A DNA stretch of 64,000 nt from positions 155,727,230-155,791,229 of the forward strand of contig OZ020590.1 in NCBI GenBank assembly GCA_963971535.1. The letters are read 5' to 3'. Position 1 is the first letter of the stretch. Every line of letters begins with the position of its first letter. Source of the DNA: Notolepis coatsorum (taxonomy: Eukaryota; Chordata; Actinopteri; Aulopiformes; Paralepididae). Below, one piece after another: positions 44,700 to 55,445 of this stretch. The position numbers and the translations under genes are program-made. A model generated the notes under the pieces. The model worked only from the letters and a program-made list of their open reading frames with translations. It was not told where the DNA came from and did no database searches.

Positions 44700-45655
44700 G
44701 GACAATAGAGAAAGAACTCCTACAACAACACAAACACCACAGAGAAAGAACTAACTACAACCCAAACACCACAGAGAAAGAACTAACTACAACACAAACA
44801 GTAACACCACAGAGAAAGAACTAACTACAACACAAACACCACAGAGAAATAACTAACTACAACACAAACACCTCAGAGAAAGAACTCCTACAACACAAAC
44901 ACCACAGAGAAAGAACTAACTACAACACACCACAGAGAAAGAACTCCTACAACACAAACACCACAGAGAAAGAACTAACTACAACACACCACAGAGAAAG
45001 AACTCCTACAACACAAACACCACAGAGAAAGAACTAACTACAACACACCACAGAGAAAGAACTCCTACAACACAAACACCACAGAGAAAGAACTCCTACA
45101 ACACAAACACCACAGAGAAAGAACTAACTACAACACACCACAGAGAAAGAACTCCTACAACACAAACACCACAGAGAAAGAACTCCTACAACACAAACAC
45201 CACAGAGAAAGAACTCCAACAACACCATAGAGAAAGAACTCCAAACAACACCATAGATAAATAACTCCAACACCATAGATAAATAACTCAAAACAGCACC
45301 ATAGATAAATAACTCCAACACCATAGAGAAATAACTCAAAACAGCACCATAGATAAATAACTCCAACACCATAGATAAATAACTCAAAACAGCACCATAG
45401 ATAAATAACTCCAACACCATAGATAAATAACTCAAAACAACACCATAGATAAATAACTCCAACACCATAGATAAATAACTCAAAACAGCACCATAGATAA
45501 ATAACTCCAAACAGCACCATAGATAAATAACTCCAACAACACTATAGGGAAAGAATTCCAACACCATAGATAAAGAACTCGAACAACACCATAGATAAAG
45601 AACTCGAACAACATAAAGAACTACCAACACCATAGATAAAGAACTCCAACAAAAC
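44700..45655. repeat. Composite minisatellite
   Basis: The left half has units of AACACCACAGAGAAAGAACT with CCTACAACACA or AACTACAACACA. The right half has shorter units of CACCATAGATAAATAACTC with CAAAACAG or CAA. The antisense ORFs rich in YLWCC and IYG are products of the repetition. Confidence 0.95.
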
Positions 45656-46600
45656 CAATACCATAGAGAAGGATGAACAAAGACAGAAGGAAGTGGAGGG
45701 ACTGTGTTGCTGTCCTATTAGCCAGCCAGCAGTAGGAGTGAGTGAGTGACAGTGCAGTTCATTTTATTGGTTCAAAAACATCCACACAGTGACAATTGAT
45801 TTATCAGTTGTGTTAGCGACTGTTCCCATAGCAACCGGTCACACACTGGTCCCATGAATTCCTTTACATCCGAAAGCTTCCTGCATCACAGCGCTGCAAT
45901 CACAGCGCTACCTCGACATCACCTAAAGAACTCTGACCAGCTACTTCCACCGGGCCAATAGGCTACTGACGGAGAGACTCTGAACCATCGTGGTCATGTA
46001 CAAAATGTCTTGTTAAAGTTATATTGTACAGTATAGGATTATTTTAAGACTATTTGTTGTATTGCAATGTATTGTATTTGTATTTGGGGTGTAACGGTAC
46101 ACAGAAGCCACGGTTCGGTACGTACCTCAGTATTGGGGTCACGGCTCGGTACAACAGAAAAAAAATATTTATAATAATTATTATTAATAGAATATTTTTT
46201 ACATTTTTAAATGTATATATTATATTTATGATAATTATTATAATTATTATTATTAAATAGAATAATTTTCGATAGGCTTGCCATGGTAGTCAGTGATACT
46301 GGTGTCATTCTGTGTTCAGGCATCCACTTGCCTACTGCCCATTTAACAACTTATCCTTGCTAAGTTTCAGTTTCACTTCTAGAGAGAATTTAACTTCACG
46401 ACGAGACTGAATACTAGAGAACAGATGGCATTTATTTAACATTTTTTGGACCTTATGGTGTTCTTGTTTTGTTCTTGACTTATTGTGATGTTTCTTCTTG
46501 ACTTGTTTAAAGAAGACGTGTCCGGTCCATTGGGACATTAACGTGTGTTGTCGGGCCTCACAAATACATTTGATTTGATTTGATTTGAAAACAAGAATCT
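45656..46600. other. msantd2 intron sequence with TE fragments
   Basis: 46085-46270 starts GGGGTGTAACGGTACACAGA, a hAT-MITE end truncated into (ATT)-rich DNA. 46435-46592 is a plus-strand LINE 3' end matching 27848-27996. 45940-46080 resembles a LINE 3' UTR. Confidence 0.6.
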
Positions 46601-46712
46601 CACGTTTTCGGAATGTATATACATTCTAAAAGCTGTGACAATAAATCTATCTATCCATCCATCAATCACCTCCTCACGGTGCTCTTAGCCCCGACGCACC
46701 CATCCCACTCAC

Positions 46713-46968
46713 CGGCCTCCATGTCGCCCTCCTGGAAGGCGGAGGCCAGCACCTGGTTGCACCAGTCCTCCTGGGAGAAGTCCTCCAGGGTGCTGCCGTC
46801 CGACTCCATGTCCTGGTACAGGCCGCTGCTGTTGATGAGCACCGGGGCGCAGCTCTGAGAGTCCCAGCCTCCCTGGCCAAACACCTTCTCCAGCTGCTCG
46901 ATGGAGTAGCTGCTCTTCCTCTTCCCGACGCCGTGCTCCTTCACCCGGCTGTAGCAGCGACGCAGCGT
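46713..46968 (-). CDS. msantd2: Myb/SANT-like domain protein 2, coding exon 2
   Basis: The exon starts ACG CTG CGT after CCCCAG and encodes [20 protein letters not shown], then [36 protein letters not shown] and [19 protein letters not shown]. It ends GCC G|GTGAGT. The first 40 residues complete the Myb/SANT-like (trihelix-type) domain begun in exon 1, and the rest is an acidic linker matching human MSANTD2. 256 nt, phase 0 in and phase 1 out. Confidence 0.93.
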
Positions 46969-47049
46969 CTGGGGAAGAGAGGGAAGGCGCTTCATGAGGG
47001 CCGCGTCAAAGAGAGGGAACGCGCTTCAAGAGGGCCGTGTCAAAGAGAG

Positions 47050-47340
47050 GGGACACGCTTTCAAGTTTCTTTATTCGTTTTCAGAAATACAGAATACTTT
47101 TGTATAAAATAGAAAGTCAAGTACGTAAACAAGTGTAAACAAAACAAAAAATTTCAATATACATATATACAATATACAATGCAGAGTAGAGAAGGTAACT
47201 TGAGTACAATTACAGTACAATATACAGTACAATGCAGAAATGGATGCAGATGAGTGGAAGAGAGGGAACGCTGCTTCATGAGGGGGGCGTGGAAGAGAGG
47301 GAAAACAAAGCTAGATGCAGACAACGCTCGCTGCAATATT
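47050..47340. mobile_element. Reversed LINE-tail fragments
   Basis: TTTCAAGTTTCTTTATTCGT and AATACAGAATACTTTTGTAT recur at 11715-11760. A degenerate repeat of the exon-2 intron edge (AGAGGGAACGCGCTTCA) occurs four times at 47000-47300. Confidence 0.55.
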
Positions 47341-47559
47341 ATATATATATATATATTAACAAATTGTTCTAAATAAATAATAATGATTTTTATTTTTTAT
47401 TTTTAAGTACCGAAAAAGGTATCGTTGTGTACCGGTATCGATTCACATGTACTGATATCGGTTCAAAGGGAACTTCGGCAAAAATAAACTGATTTATTTT
47501 GCACTTAATCTCACACACATGTCCAAAAAGTCTAAACGGTTTTGTGCACGTTCCTTTAT

Positions 47560-47826
47560 ATAGGGGCGACAGTGGTTCGGGAGGTAGAACGTTCGTCTGG
47601 GAATCGTTAAGGTTCCCGGTCCGATTCCTGTTTCTCCCGGGCAGCGTGTCAAAGTGTCCTTGAGCAAGACACTTAACCCCTAATTGCTCCTGGTGAGCAG
47701 GTCGGCACCTTGCATGGTCGCCTCCGCGGGCGATGTGTGAATGTGTGAGTGAACGGATCAAATGTGAGGAACAAAATTGTAATGCGCTTTGGATAAAAAA
47801 CGCTATATACTGTAAATACACCATTT
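47560..47826 (+). mobile_element. tRNA-derived SINE (family S1), full length
   Basis: The head GGGGCGACAGTGGTTCGGGA continues through an A-box-like region to the B box GGTCCGATTCC. The central CAGCGTGTCAAAGTGTCCTTG and the tail GCGCTTTGGATAAAAAACGC plus TATATACTGTAAATAC follow. Minus-strand relatives are at 26630-26826 and 48838-49126. Confidence 0.85.
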
Positions 47827-48084
47827 ACCTTCCTTCATATTGACGGTTATCGAGAGTAAATTAGTTTGAATGTGGCCATCAGTGATGTCATCGGGGGTGT
47901 TGGATCTTTGTGCTGCATTAGTTACAGCTCAATGAATTGATGAAGTAGCAGCCCCTATAAGACATGGTGTTGCTATTTTTTCATCTACATCATTCCATTG
48001 AGCTGTAATTAACATAATGATGCAATGCCCCCGATGACATATTCAAACTGATTTACTCTCACCACCCACTGCCCAACTAAATTA

Positions 48085-48365
48085 ATGTGTGCAGTTAGCT
48101 GTTTTTGGATGTGTGTGAGATTATGTGCAAAATAAATCAGCATTGTTTTTTGGTGAAGTGCCCGTTTAAACATAGGATTCATCAATAATATACACCCCTC
48201 CTCCCCATATATAAAAAGTGCATGTTGCAACAGTTTTATACTGTATGCGATTGAAATTGGATGTGAAAAGATCACATTGTAAAGTAACACCAAGATGGCC
48301 AACACCATGACAACTGTATACGATAAAGACATCAAAAATTCCTCATATTGTCATTTGTACTGGAG
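48085..48365. repeat. Dispersed repeat, also at 40900-41240
   Basis: It contains TTTTTGGATGTGTGTGAGAT, ACACCCCTCCTCCCCATATA and ACCATGACAACTGTATACGA in the same family as 40900. Confidence 0.65.
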
Positions 48366-48399
48366 AAAACCCACCTTAAATACCGGCATTAGGCTGTAC

Positions 48400-48777
48400 C
48401 AGTGTTTCCCATTAATTACCTAGACTGTGGCGGGCCCGCCACAGTTTTATAATGAAACAAAAAATTATTAAAAGAAATAAAAAAATAAAAATATTTTTTT
48501 AAATATAAAGTTTGCCAATAGGGATGCATCAGTAGTATTGGCAGTGGTAGTGGTATTTTCTAAAAAATAAACCAGTTCAACACAGGTAACCACTTTTGCT
48601 TCATTTCTTTGATGGCTCAAATGTATGCTCTAGTCGATTTTGTGTTTTGAGCACAAAGTTCATCATAGATCTAGCCTCTTTCTTTTGCTCTCAAAGTTCA
48701 TCAGATATTTAGCTTTAAAAAAAAAAGGGCCCGAGATTCACCCACCACAGTCCCACTAAATCCTGTGGGAAACACTG
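48400..48777. mobile_element. hAT-type MITE (family D)
   Basis: The ends CAGTGTTTCCCATTAATTA and (reversed) CAGTGTTTCCCACAGGATT are followed by CTGTGGCGGG/CTGTGGTGGG blocks. The flanks GGCTGTAC and GGCTATAC (48392-48399 and 48778-48785) match at 7 of 8. Confidence 0.85.
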
Positions 48778-48837
48778 GGCTATACCTTCAAAACTAAGAG
48801 AAATAGTGATATATTTTTGGCTGCATCACCTATCCCT

Positions 48838-49126
48838 AAATGGTAAATGGTGCATTTACATACCAGCTTTTATCCAAAGCGATTTACAATTTGTGTTCCT
48901 CACATTTTACCCACTCACTCACACGTTCACACACAGACGGCGCCCGGAGGCGACCAGTCCGACCACGCAAGGTGCCGACCTGCTCATCGGGAGCCGTTAG
49001 GGGGTGGTTAAGTGCCTTGCTCAAGGACACTTTTTGACACGCTGCCCGGGAGAAGCTGCAATCAGAACGGGAACCGCTCACGATTACCAGACGACCAGCT
49101 CTACCTCCTGAGCCGCTGTTGTCCCT
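48838..49126 (-). mobile_element. tRNA-derived SINE (family S1)
   Basis: On the minus strand it reads CAGCGGCTCAGGAGGTAGAG, GGTTCCCGTTCTGATTGCAG and GTGTCCTTGAGCAAGGCACT, with tail AAATCGCTTTGGATAAAAGC and CATTTACCATTT. Confidence 0.85.
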
Positions 49127-49549
49127 TTCATGCCCCTATCTCTTACTTTCCTAAAAGCCTTGAGGGGAAAAACCTGTTCAACAAAAACATTTTAAATGGT
49201 GGAAAATCTGATGTGGTGTATTTTGGTACTAAAAGGCAAAGTAGCGTGACATCATGTGCAACGAGGGCAGCTGGTCAGGTTTCGTGTCAATCGAACTTCG
49301 TGAAGGAATAACAGCCTTTTAGATCATGACTTTCAATGATGCCACCACTATCTGGCCAACTGGTATAATATTTGATGTGTACACATAATAACAACGTACC
49401 AAATAACAATGTATCTAATAACAATGAACATAATAACAATGTAACAAATAACAATGTTCCTAGTAACAATGTACCTAACAACAATGAACATAATAATGTA
49501 CATAAAAACTATGTAAATGGTAACAATTAACTGCATCATTGAGCATCAT
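49127..49549. other. Unassigned intron sequence with a 15-bp degenerate repeat
   Basis: 49385-49515 has units of AATAACAATGTACCTA or AATGAACAT. There is no gene. Confidence 0.5.
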
Positions 49550-49970
49550 TTTTTTTTTTTTTTTAATCTTTTTCCCCCTTATTTTTCCTCCGATTTTCTC
49601 CCATCCCAATGTTAGTCGTTATGCCAATTCCCAATCCCCTTCCTGGTCGCTGCGCACTTACCCCCCACAGTCGGTCTGGGAGAGTGGAGGCTATCACGTG
49701 CTTCCTCCGACACACGTCCAGCCAATCAACCGCTTCTTTTCACCTGGCAGCGCGGACTCTCACTGAGAGGGTGTAACGTGTGGAAGGATCACACTACCCC
49801 CCTTAGATCCTATCCGCGCTGAGCAGGCGCCCCGACCGAACTGTAGGAGTCGCTGTTTATAACAACCCGGACCCACCCCGCCAGCTTCTCCCACCCTCTA
49901 ATACAGCCAATTGTATTAGTGTGAACGGCCAGCCAAGCTGGTGACAACGCCGGGAGCTGGATTCGAACAG
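49550..49970 (-). mobile_element. tRNA-derived SINE (family S2)
   Basis: The right end, GGGAGCTGGATTCGAACAG on the plus strand, corresponds to the B-box region of the S2 head. The body CCAATTGTATTAGTGTGAAC and the T-rich left end match 28655-29114. The first part of the head is missing. Confidence 0.8.
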
Positions 49971-50183
49971 AATTGAAAATCATTTCAATAGTCTCACAAT
50001 CTCACAGTAAACTGAAAACCAGCGAGAGAATAAATAATGATATAGCCTAAGTATATACAGTAGGCTAAAATATTAAATATTTTTATTTATTGCCATCTAC
50101 TTATTTTCCCCTTTATCCATATTTGCATTTCTAGTTGTTGTCGATGTGAATTTAGTTAAAAAAAAGTATCTAAGTTTATATAC

Positions 50184-50446
50184 CACTGGTACTCAACCTT
50201 TTTGCTTTGTGACCCCTTACACAGAGGGGTGCCTGTTTGTGAGGCATAGACAAAATAGTGAACCATGATTTTTATTACCCCCTTTCAGGATATTTAACTT
50301 GATTAATGACTAGAGGAGTTCTTTAGACTTCAAATCTTTATTATTTCTCAAGGGGGAGAACATCTAGCTTATCCAAAAGATTATAATATTAATAATGCGG
50401 CCAAAATCCTCTGGCAACCCCCAAGTTGAGAACCACTGTTCTATAA
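50184..50446. mobile_element. hAT-type MITE
   Basis: The ends CACTGGTACTCAACCTTTT and (reversed) CAGTGGTTCTCAACTTGGG are inverted repeats. The flanks are only roughly alike. Confidence 0.7.
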
Positions 50447-50534
50447 CAATAAAACAAGGCTGGAACACTTATCAAGTGAGCCAACGTGAAAATATTAAAG
50501 ACTTATGGGGCAGAATTTATTAGGCCCCACTCAT

Positions 50535-51345
50535 CATCACTAAGGCTACATTCAGACTGCAGGCAAAAGTGGCCCAAATCGGATTCATTTTGCTCATATG
50601 TGACTCAGATCTGCATTGTCATGACGGTGTGTGAACGGCACAAATCAATCACACAATCTGATCTTTTTAATTGTGATTTGGGCCACTGTGTCGTCATGTC
50701 ATGTGGTCCTAAATCAGATACAGATGGGATTTGTTTTAATCAGCTGGCCAGCCTCCACTTACTGCATTCAACTTATACAGTAAACCACAAACTGTGACCC
50801 TCCATGTTTACGTCCATCATTGTTATTGTTCATGTGCGTATTATATGCGGGTCAGTTCAGGAGCGTGACCAGTTCACACTGGAATCTGATATTGACAGCC
50901 AAAACAGGAGTGGTTCTTGTATAGTAAACAGATGGATATAGCAAGCTAGCATAAGGACACATAGTATAACTGTAGATGTATAGTGTATAGCATTGTATAG
51001 TAGTGGACATAAGACCCAGTGCCTCATCCGTAGCTAACATTGTATTGCACTATCGCAGGACCTTAGCATGTCTTACCATGCTTTTTGTAAACTGTATGTA
51101 CATATACCTGTTATGTCTTATTCTTATTACTTGTTTTATTGCACAAATGTCTTATTCTCATCCTATTCTTATTACTTGTATTATTGCACAATCGCTGCGG
51201 GCATGACCGCCCGCATTTCACTGTATGCTTGTATGCCATCATTGCCGTGACAAATAAAACTCTTGACTTGACTTGAAAACAAAATAATCAGATCTGAGCA
51301 ATACATCATAATTGAGCACAAAAGCTTGCAGTGTGAACGTAGCCT
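50535..51345. mobile_element. MITE with a LINE 3' end inserted
   Basis: The ends AAGGCTACATTCAGACTGCA and (reversed) AGGCTACGTTCACACTGCA are inverted repeats, with AATCAGATCTGAGC-like motifs inside both. A plus-strand LINE 3' UTR (51000-51280, with TGCGGGCATGACCGCCCGCA and ending GTGACAAATAAAACTCTTGA) is inserted. That LINE matches the one at 23205. Confidence 0.75.
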
Positions 51346-51688
51346 AATTCCACTGAGCTGGACCTTGTTGTGGAACCTGTGGTGGATAGTCCTGGTGTTG
51401 TCAACAGACCCCAGACAGCTTTAGCGAAGTGTGACTTGATGTTCATAATATAGCTAATGCCTAATGGTCAGTGTTTGCTGTATGTCACATAAAATCCTCG
51501 CCATATTATTGATTGGGAAGACCAGATTGTGTGTGTGTCACAAACCGTGGTGCAGCAACAATGCTTTGAGATGAGCATCGCAACAACATCAGTAAGCAGC
51601 ACACCTGTTACTAGAACCTCAAGCCTGGTTCAAAACCACAGTGAGTCTGAATCTTGCAAGCTGGGTCAGCAGCAAGATGACAGCTTGG

Positions 51689-51734
<46 letters not shown>

Positions 51735-51934
51735 AGAACTGGCATGTTTTTAGAACATGTACCTTTAATGTAATATGCAAATCTCACATTATATACCTTT
51801 ATTATGACTATATGGCCCCGGTGTACAGTGTCTTCATCAAATGTATATATACTCTCTTTTTTAGACTATTTTTGTATCACAAACAGTACTGTATTTGTAA
51901 ATCTGATATGTCATAAATGTATAGATGTAGCAGT
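51346..51934. other. msantd2 intron sequence with an (ATG)n microsatellite
   Basis: The (ATG)n tract is at 51689-51735. The remainder is unassigned. Confidence 0.6.
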
Positions 51935-52475
51935 ACTGTCTATCTGTATGTCATGCATGATTATGTTATGATGAATTGAAAAGGGGGGACCCTGATGTAA
52001 ACAAGATGAAAGTCTTTCTCTGGTCTTCTGCATCCCCTTAACAATTGTGTATTGAGATGTACTACTGTATTGTACCCATTCTGCAATCTGTTAATAACAT
52101 TTTCAATCAATCAATCAAGACCAGAGAAAGACGTTTGTCTTGTTTACATCAGGGTCCCCCATTTTCAATTCATAGTGACATTTATGACAACATACATGAC
52201 AGTTATGTTATGGCATAGGGACATACATGACATGTACCTTTTTAATGTACATGCAAATCTCACGTTATATATATATACCTATATTACGACAATATGGCCT
52301 CCTACATCTTCTTCTTCTTCTTCTTCTTCTTCCAGATTTACAAATACAGTACTGTTTGTGGTCTCTGGTCTGCATCCCCTTAACAATTGTGTGTATTGAG
52401 CTGTACTGTATTGTACCCATTCTGCAATCTGGTAATATAACATTTTCAATCAATCAATCAATCAATCAATCAAGC
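51935..52475. mobile_element. Cluster of TCAA-ended LINE tails
   Basis: Two plus-strand copies (51935-52115 and 52365-52475, each ending CAATCAATCAATCAA) flank a minus-strand copy (52120-52200). A (CTT)n run lies at 52305-52332. The last copy ends 25 bp from msantd2 exon 1. Confidence 0.7.
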
Positions 52476-52499
52476 CCCGGTTATTATTAATGTCAATAC

Positions 52500-52964
52500 C
52501 TTCATCCTCTCCCGGCACTGGGAGGGGGTCCTCTCGTAGCCCAGCTCCGCCAGGGCCCTGGAGACCCGCTCGTACATGGCGGGCCCGGGGGCCTTGCCGG
52601 AGAACACGGTGCCGGCCACCTCCAGCTGCTGCATGCGCGCCTCCGTCAGCCGCTCGTTGCCCCACACCGCGATCAGCGCGTTGGTCTCGGACGGCGTCCA
52701 GGACATGCCGCGGCACGCCGTGGAGCTCAGGAAGCCGTTGTTGGAGGAGGACGAGGCCGCCAAGCCGCCGCTCCGGCCCGCTACGTTCAGAGGCGAGAAG
52801 CGGTTCGGCGTGGACGGGTTGGACGAGTGGTACTGGTTGTTACTGTCACTTAGATTGTCCTCGGATTCGGGCGACGGCGCCTCCGTCTTCGGTATCTTTA
52901 TTAACAACGGCGGACTCGTTATCATCTCGAGAGAACGCTCGGCGTTTCTGCTGGACGCCGCCAT
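52500..52964 (-). CDS. msantd2: Myb/SANT-like domain protein 2, coding exon 1
   Basis: The ATG at 52964 is chosen because MAASS aligns with the human start and sits in a YY1-type AAGATGGCGGC. The open frame continues upstream to 53126 only through a G+C-rich promoter. Residues 1-85 are Ser/Pro/Asn-rich with [14 protein letters not shown], like human SPLKIPKMEVLSP. From [20 protein letters not shown] (about 84) the Myb/SANT-like domain runs through [20 protein letters not shown] and SQCRERMK into exon 2. The exon ends ATGAAG|GTATTG, phase 0. The four exons sum to 1686 nt, or 561 residues, close to the 559 I recall for human MSANTD2, a predicted DNA-binding nuclear protein. Confidence 0.93.
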
Positions 52965-52967
52965 CTT
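52957..52967 (-). promoter_or_regulatory. YY1-type motif over the msantd2 start codon
   Basis: AAGATGGCGGC on the minus strand is the YY1 consensus and contains the proposed start codon, an arrangement known from many vertebrate CpG-island genes. Confidence 0.6.
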
Positions 52968-53030
52968 TGCGCTGCCTCCTCCTCTGTTGCTAAGGGGAGG
53001 GGGAGGGGGGGGAAGGGTGGTGACGTGCCG

Positions 53031-53038
53031 TGACGTCA
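53031..53038. promoter_or_regulatory. CRE in the msantd2 promoter
   Basis: A perfect palindromic TGACGTCA lies about 70 bp upstream of the ATG, within a CpG-rich segment that also has GGGCGGGGCGGGG (about 53056). Confidence 0.6.
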
Positions 53039-53111
53039 CCGCGCTGGTCGAGAGAGGGCGGGGCGGGGCGCCTGAATGCCTTCTACAACAGAACTGCATT
53101 TCCGCGTCTCT

Positions 53112-53117
53112 GATTGG
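53112..53117 (-). promoter_or_regulatory. CCAAT box
   Basis: GCCAATCA in the minus orientation, about 150 bp upstream of the msantd2 ATG. An E-box-like GTCATGTGAC follows at 53132. Confidence 0.5.
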
Positions 53118-53214
53118 CCAGGTCATTTCTGGTCATGTGACATGTACGCCCAATCGTGGGACCGCAAGTTTCTGCAGGTGCAGAGGGTGCAGAGGTGAAT
53201 AGGGTAAAAAAATT

Positions 53215-54065
53215 AACTAATAGATATCACAATGAAACTTCCCCAGTTGATTACTTATATTAAGACAAGACTTTTTTGTATTACAAGTTTTCTGAAATTG
53301 TATGTTTAAATATGCAAATGAGGCATAATTTGCATATAATTCCAGGACAGAAATCTGAACATTGGATAAAGCCATTTTCAAAATTATAGTTTCATTTTGT
53401 TGACATATTAGAGCCAAAGGTTATTACAGAGGGGATTTTGGATATCTCTTTTTATCACTCCATAAATCAGAAAATACTCCATTCAGTCCATTTGTATGGT
53501 AAAATTCCATATTTCGCCATGTTTTTAGGAATAAAATGTGATATAAATCAGGGTATGAATGCGATATCAACAAACCCTTCTGTAAATACCTTCAGAACAT
53601 AGATATGAATAGAACTGGAAGGTTTGGTGTATGTGAGTGCTACTGAAGTGGAGATTTCTGGCTCAGAGTATGAGGAAAAACTCTTAAAACTCATTTTTGG
53701 GAAAACGCCTTCAAAGTTCTGTATTGTAAAATGCCATACTTTTTTTTTTAAACAGATATTTACAAACACAATACCTAATCAAACCATTAGTAATAGACAA
53801 CCTAAACACATGCCTGATAACTGAATAATAATAATAATGATGTTATTGAACTGAACAGAACTACACACAGGCTACAAACAGTGTAGTACAGTATAGTACC
53901 CCCTAATAGGCAAAAAATATTTGAATAGATATCACTATGAAACTTTCCCAATTTGTTATGTACATATAAACTAAGAAAAAATATATTGCAAGTTTTCTGA
54001 AATGTATGTTTATATATGCAAATGAGGCACTTCCCCATTAAATATGTGCACATTTATGGATGCAA
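53215..54065. repeat. Two diverged copies of an A/T-rich repeat
   Basis: AGATATCACAATGAAACTTC, CAAGTTTTCTGAAATTGTAT and TATGCAAATGAGGCA at 53222-53325 recur at 53925-54030. The sequence between is A/T-rich with inverted segments such as AGAACTGGAAGGTTTGGTGT. Probably a non-autonomous element; superfamily unknown. Confidence 0.55.
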
Positions 54066-54524
54066 TAAGGCAAAATGATGTAAAATAAACAACTAAATGT
54101 GTGTTATTGACGTTTTATTGTCACTAGGTTCATAGAAGACATGTTTAGGAAGCAAAATATAACAAAATCTCAAAATCAACAAAAAAAGTATATTTGACTA
54201 TTCACCTGCAGTGTCTCGCCTTAAGCTTAGGCGCTCGTTCGAAGTTGGTTAAGGTTAGAGTTTGTCTTAGAGCATGGCGATAGAACGCCAGGTAGTTTGC
54301 AGGCTGAAATAGGCGCAGAACTTGCTGTCCCACGATTGGTGCACATGTCACATGACCTGGCCAATCAGAGCGCAAAACTCGAACGCGGAAAAACGCAGTT
54401 CCGTCGTCGAAGGCATACACGCGGGCGGGGCAGAGCCGCTCGCCGCGCGCACGTGATGCAAAACGTGGACCGGATCACAGGATATTCTGGACGGGTGTCC
54501 CTGAGGCGTGTATATTTACTTCGA

Positions 54525-54680
54525 TTGATTGATTGATTGAAAACTTTATTAACAGATTGCAGAATGGGTACAGTACAGTACAGCTCAATACATACAATTG
54601 TTAAGGGGATGCTTGCAGACTTTCGTCTTGTTTACATCAGGGTCCCCCATTTTCAATTCATCATAACATATATGACACAC
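54525..54680 (-). mobile_element. LINE 3' tail, TCAA-ended family
   Basis: It begins (GATT)n and continues with AACAGATTGCAGAATGGGTA and CATCAGGGTCCCCCATTTTC, the inverse of 6380-6560. It is inserted in the left arm of the compound inverted repeat. Confidence 0.8.
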
Positions 54681-54784
54681 ACGACATAGATAGACAGTAC
54701 GGCATTCGGTTTGCGCGATCTGATTGGCCACTGACGTTTTTTTCAGCGCCAATCGCGTTACTCCTAACAATCGCGCCAGCAGGC

Positions 54785-54915
54785 TGTTACCCTAACCCTA
54801 ACCTTAACCAACTAACCCTAACCCTAACCTTAACCAACTAACCCTAACCCTAACCTTAACCAACTAACCCTAACCCTACTCTTAACCCTAACCTTAACCA
54901 ACTAACCCTAACCAA
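54785..54915. repeat. Interstitial telomere-like repeat
   Basis: Degenerate CCCTAA hexamers are arranged in a higher-order unit of about 32 bp with CCCTAACCTTAACCAACTAA. This is not a chromosome end, since unique sequence follows. Confidence 0.85.
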
Positions 54916-55445
54916 CTTCGAAAGAGAGCGACTTCGAAAGAGATGCCAAGCTTATAATTATTAACCAGTTTGTTAGGAGTAACGCGATTGGCGCTGAGAG
55001 AAACGTCAGTGGCCAATCAGATCGTGCAAACCGACCGCAGAAGTGAAACTCCGTTGGGGAAAATATCCAGGTGTCCCTGAGACGCGTGATTTAGAAACCT
55101 AGCCACATTTCTGGCAAACGCTCTCTGATTGGCACTGACTGACGCTCTCTGATTGGCCACTGACATGTTTGCCCAATCGCGTGACGAGCTGTGTCTTTGC
55201 CCATTTCCACGTCAAACAGCCTGCAAACTACCTGGCGTTCTAAGACAAACTCTAACCTTAACCAACTTCGAAAGAGTGCCTAAGCTTAACCAGTGTAGAA
55301 ACAGGCCTCGGGCGGCCAATCAGAGAGCGTCTTGCCAGAAATGCGGCTAGGTTTCGAAATCACGCCCCTGAGACAGCTCCTCTCTGATCCAAGCAGAGCC
55401 GCACGTGACGCAAAACGTGGACCGGATTGATAGGAATTCCGTCTC

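Larger units (their letters stand above)
54215..55445. repeat. Compound inverted repeat with a telomere-like centre
   Basis: The outer arms 54221-54306 and 55217-55289 are reverse complements (AAGCTTAGGC, CGAAGTTGGTTAAGGTTAGA, ACGCCAGGTAGTTTGCAGGC). The inner arms 54705-54770 and 54973-55034 pair over about 60 bp (CGATCTGATTGGCCACTGAC, CAGCGCCAATCGCGTTACTC). CACGTGA(T/C)GCAAAACGTGGACCGG occurs as a direct repeat at 54451 and 55403. GATTGGC motifs recur throughout. No coding region was found. Confidence 0.75.

Noticed and set aside
45124-45633. 169-codon ORF of hydrophobic YLWCC-type repeats resembling a membrane protein
   Set aside because: It is the complement of a composite minisatellite. 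Its frame is kept only by unit length.
52490-53202. Plus-strand frames over msantd2 exon 1
   Set aside because: Antisense of a conserved exon and CpG promoter, with no recognisable protein.
54785-54915. Possible true telomere
   Set aside because: The hexamers are degenerate, the array is short, and unique sequence, minisatellite and a transposon follow, so it is interstitial.
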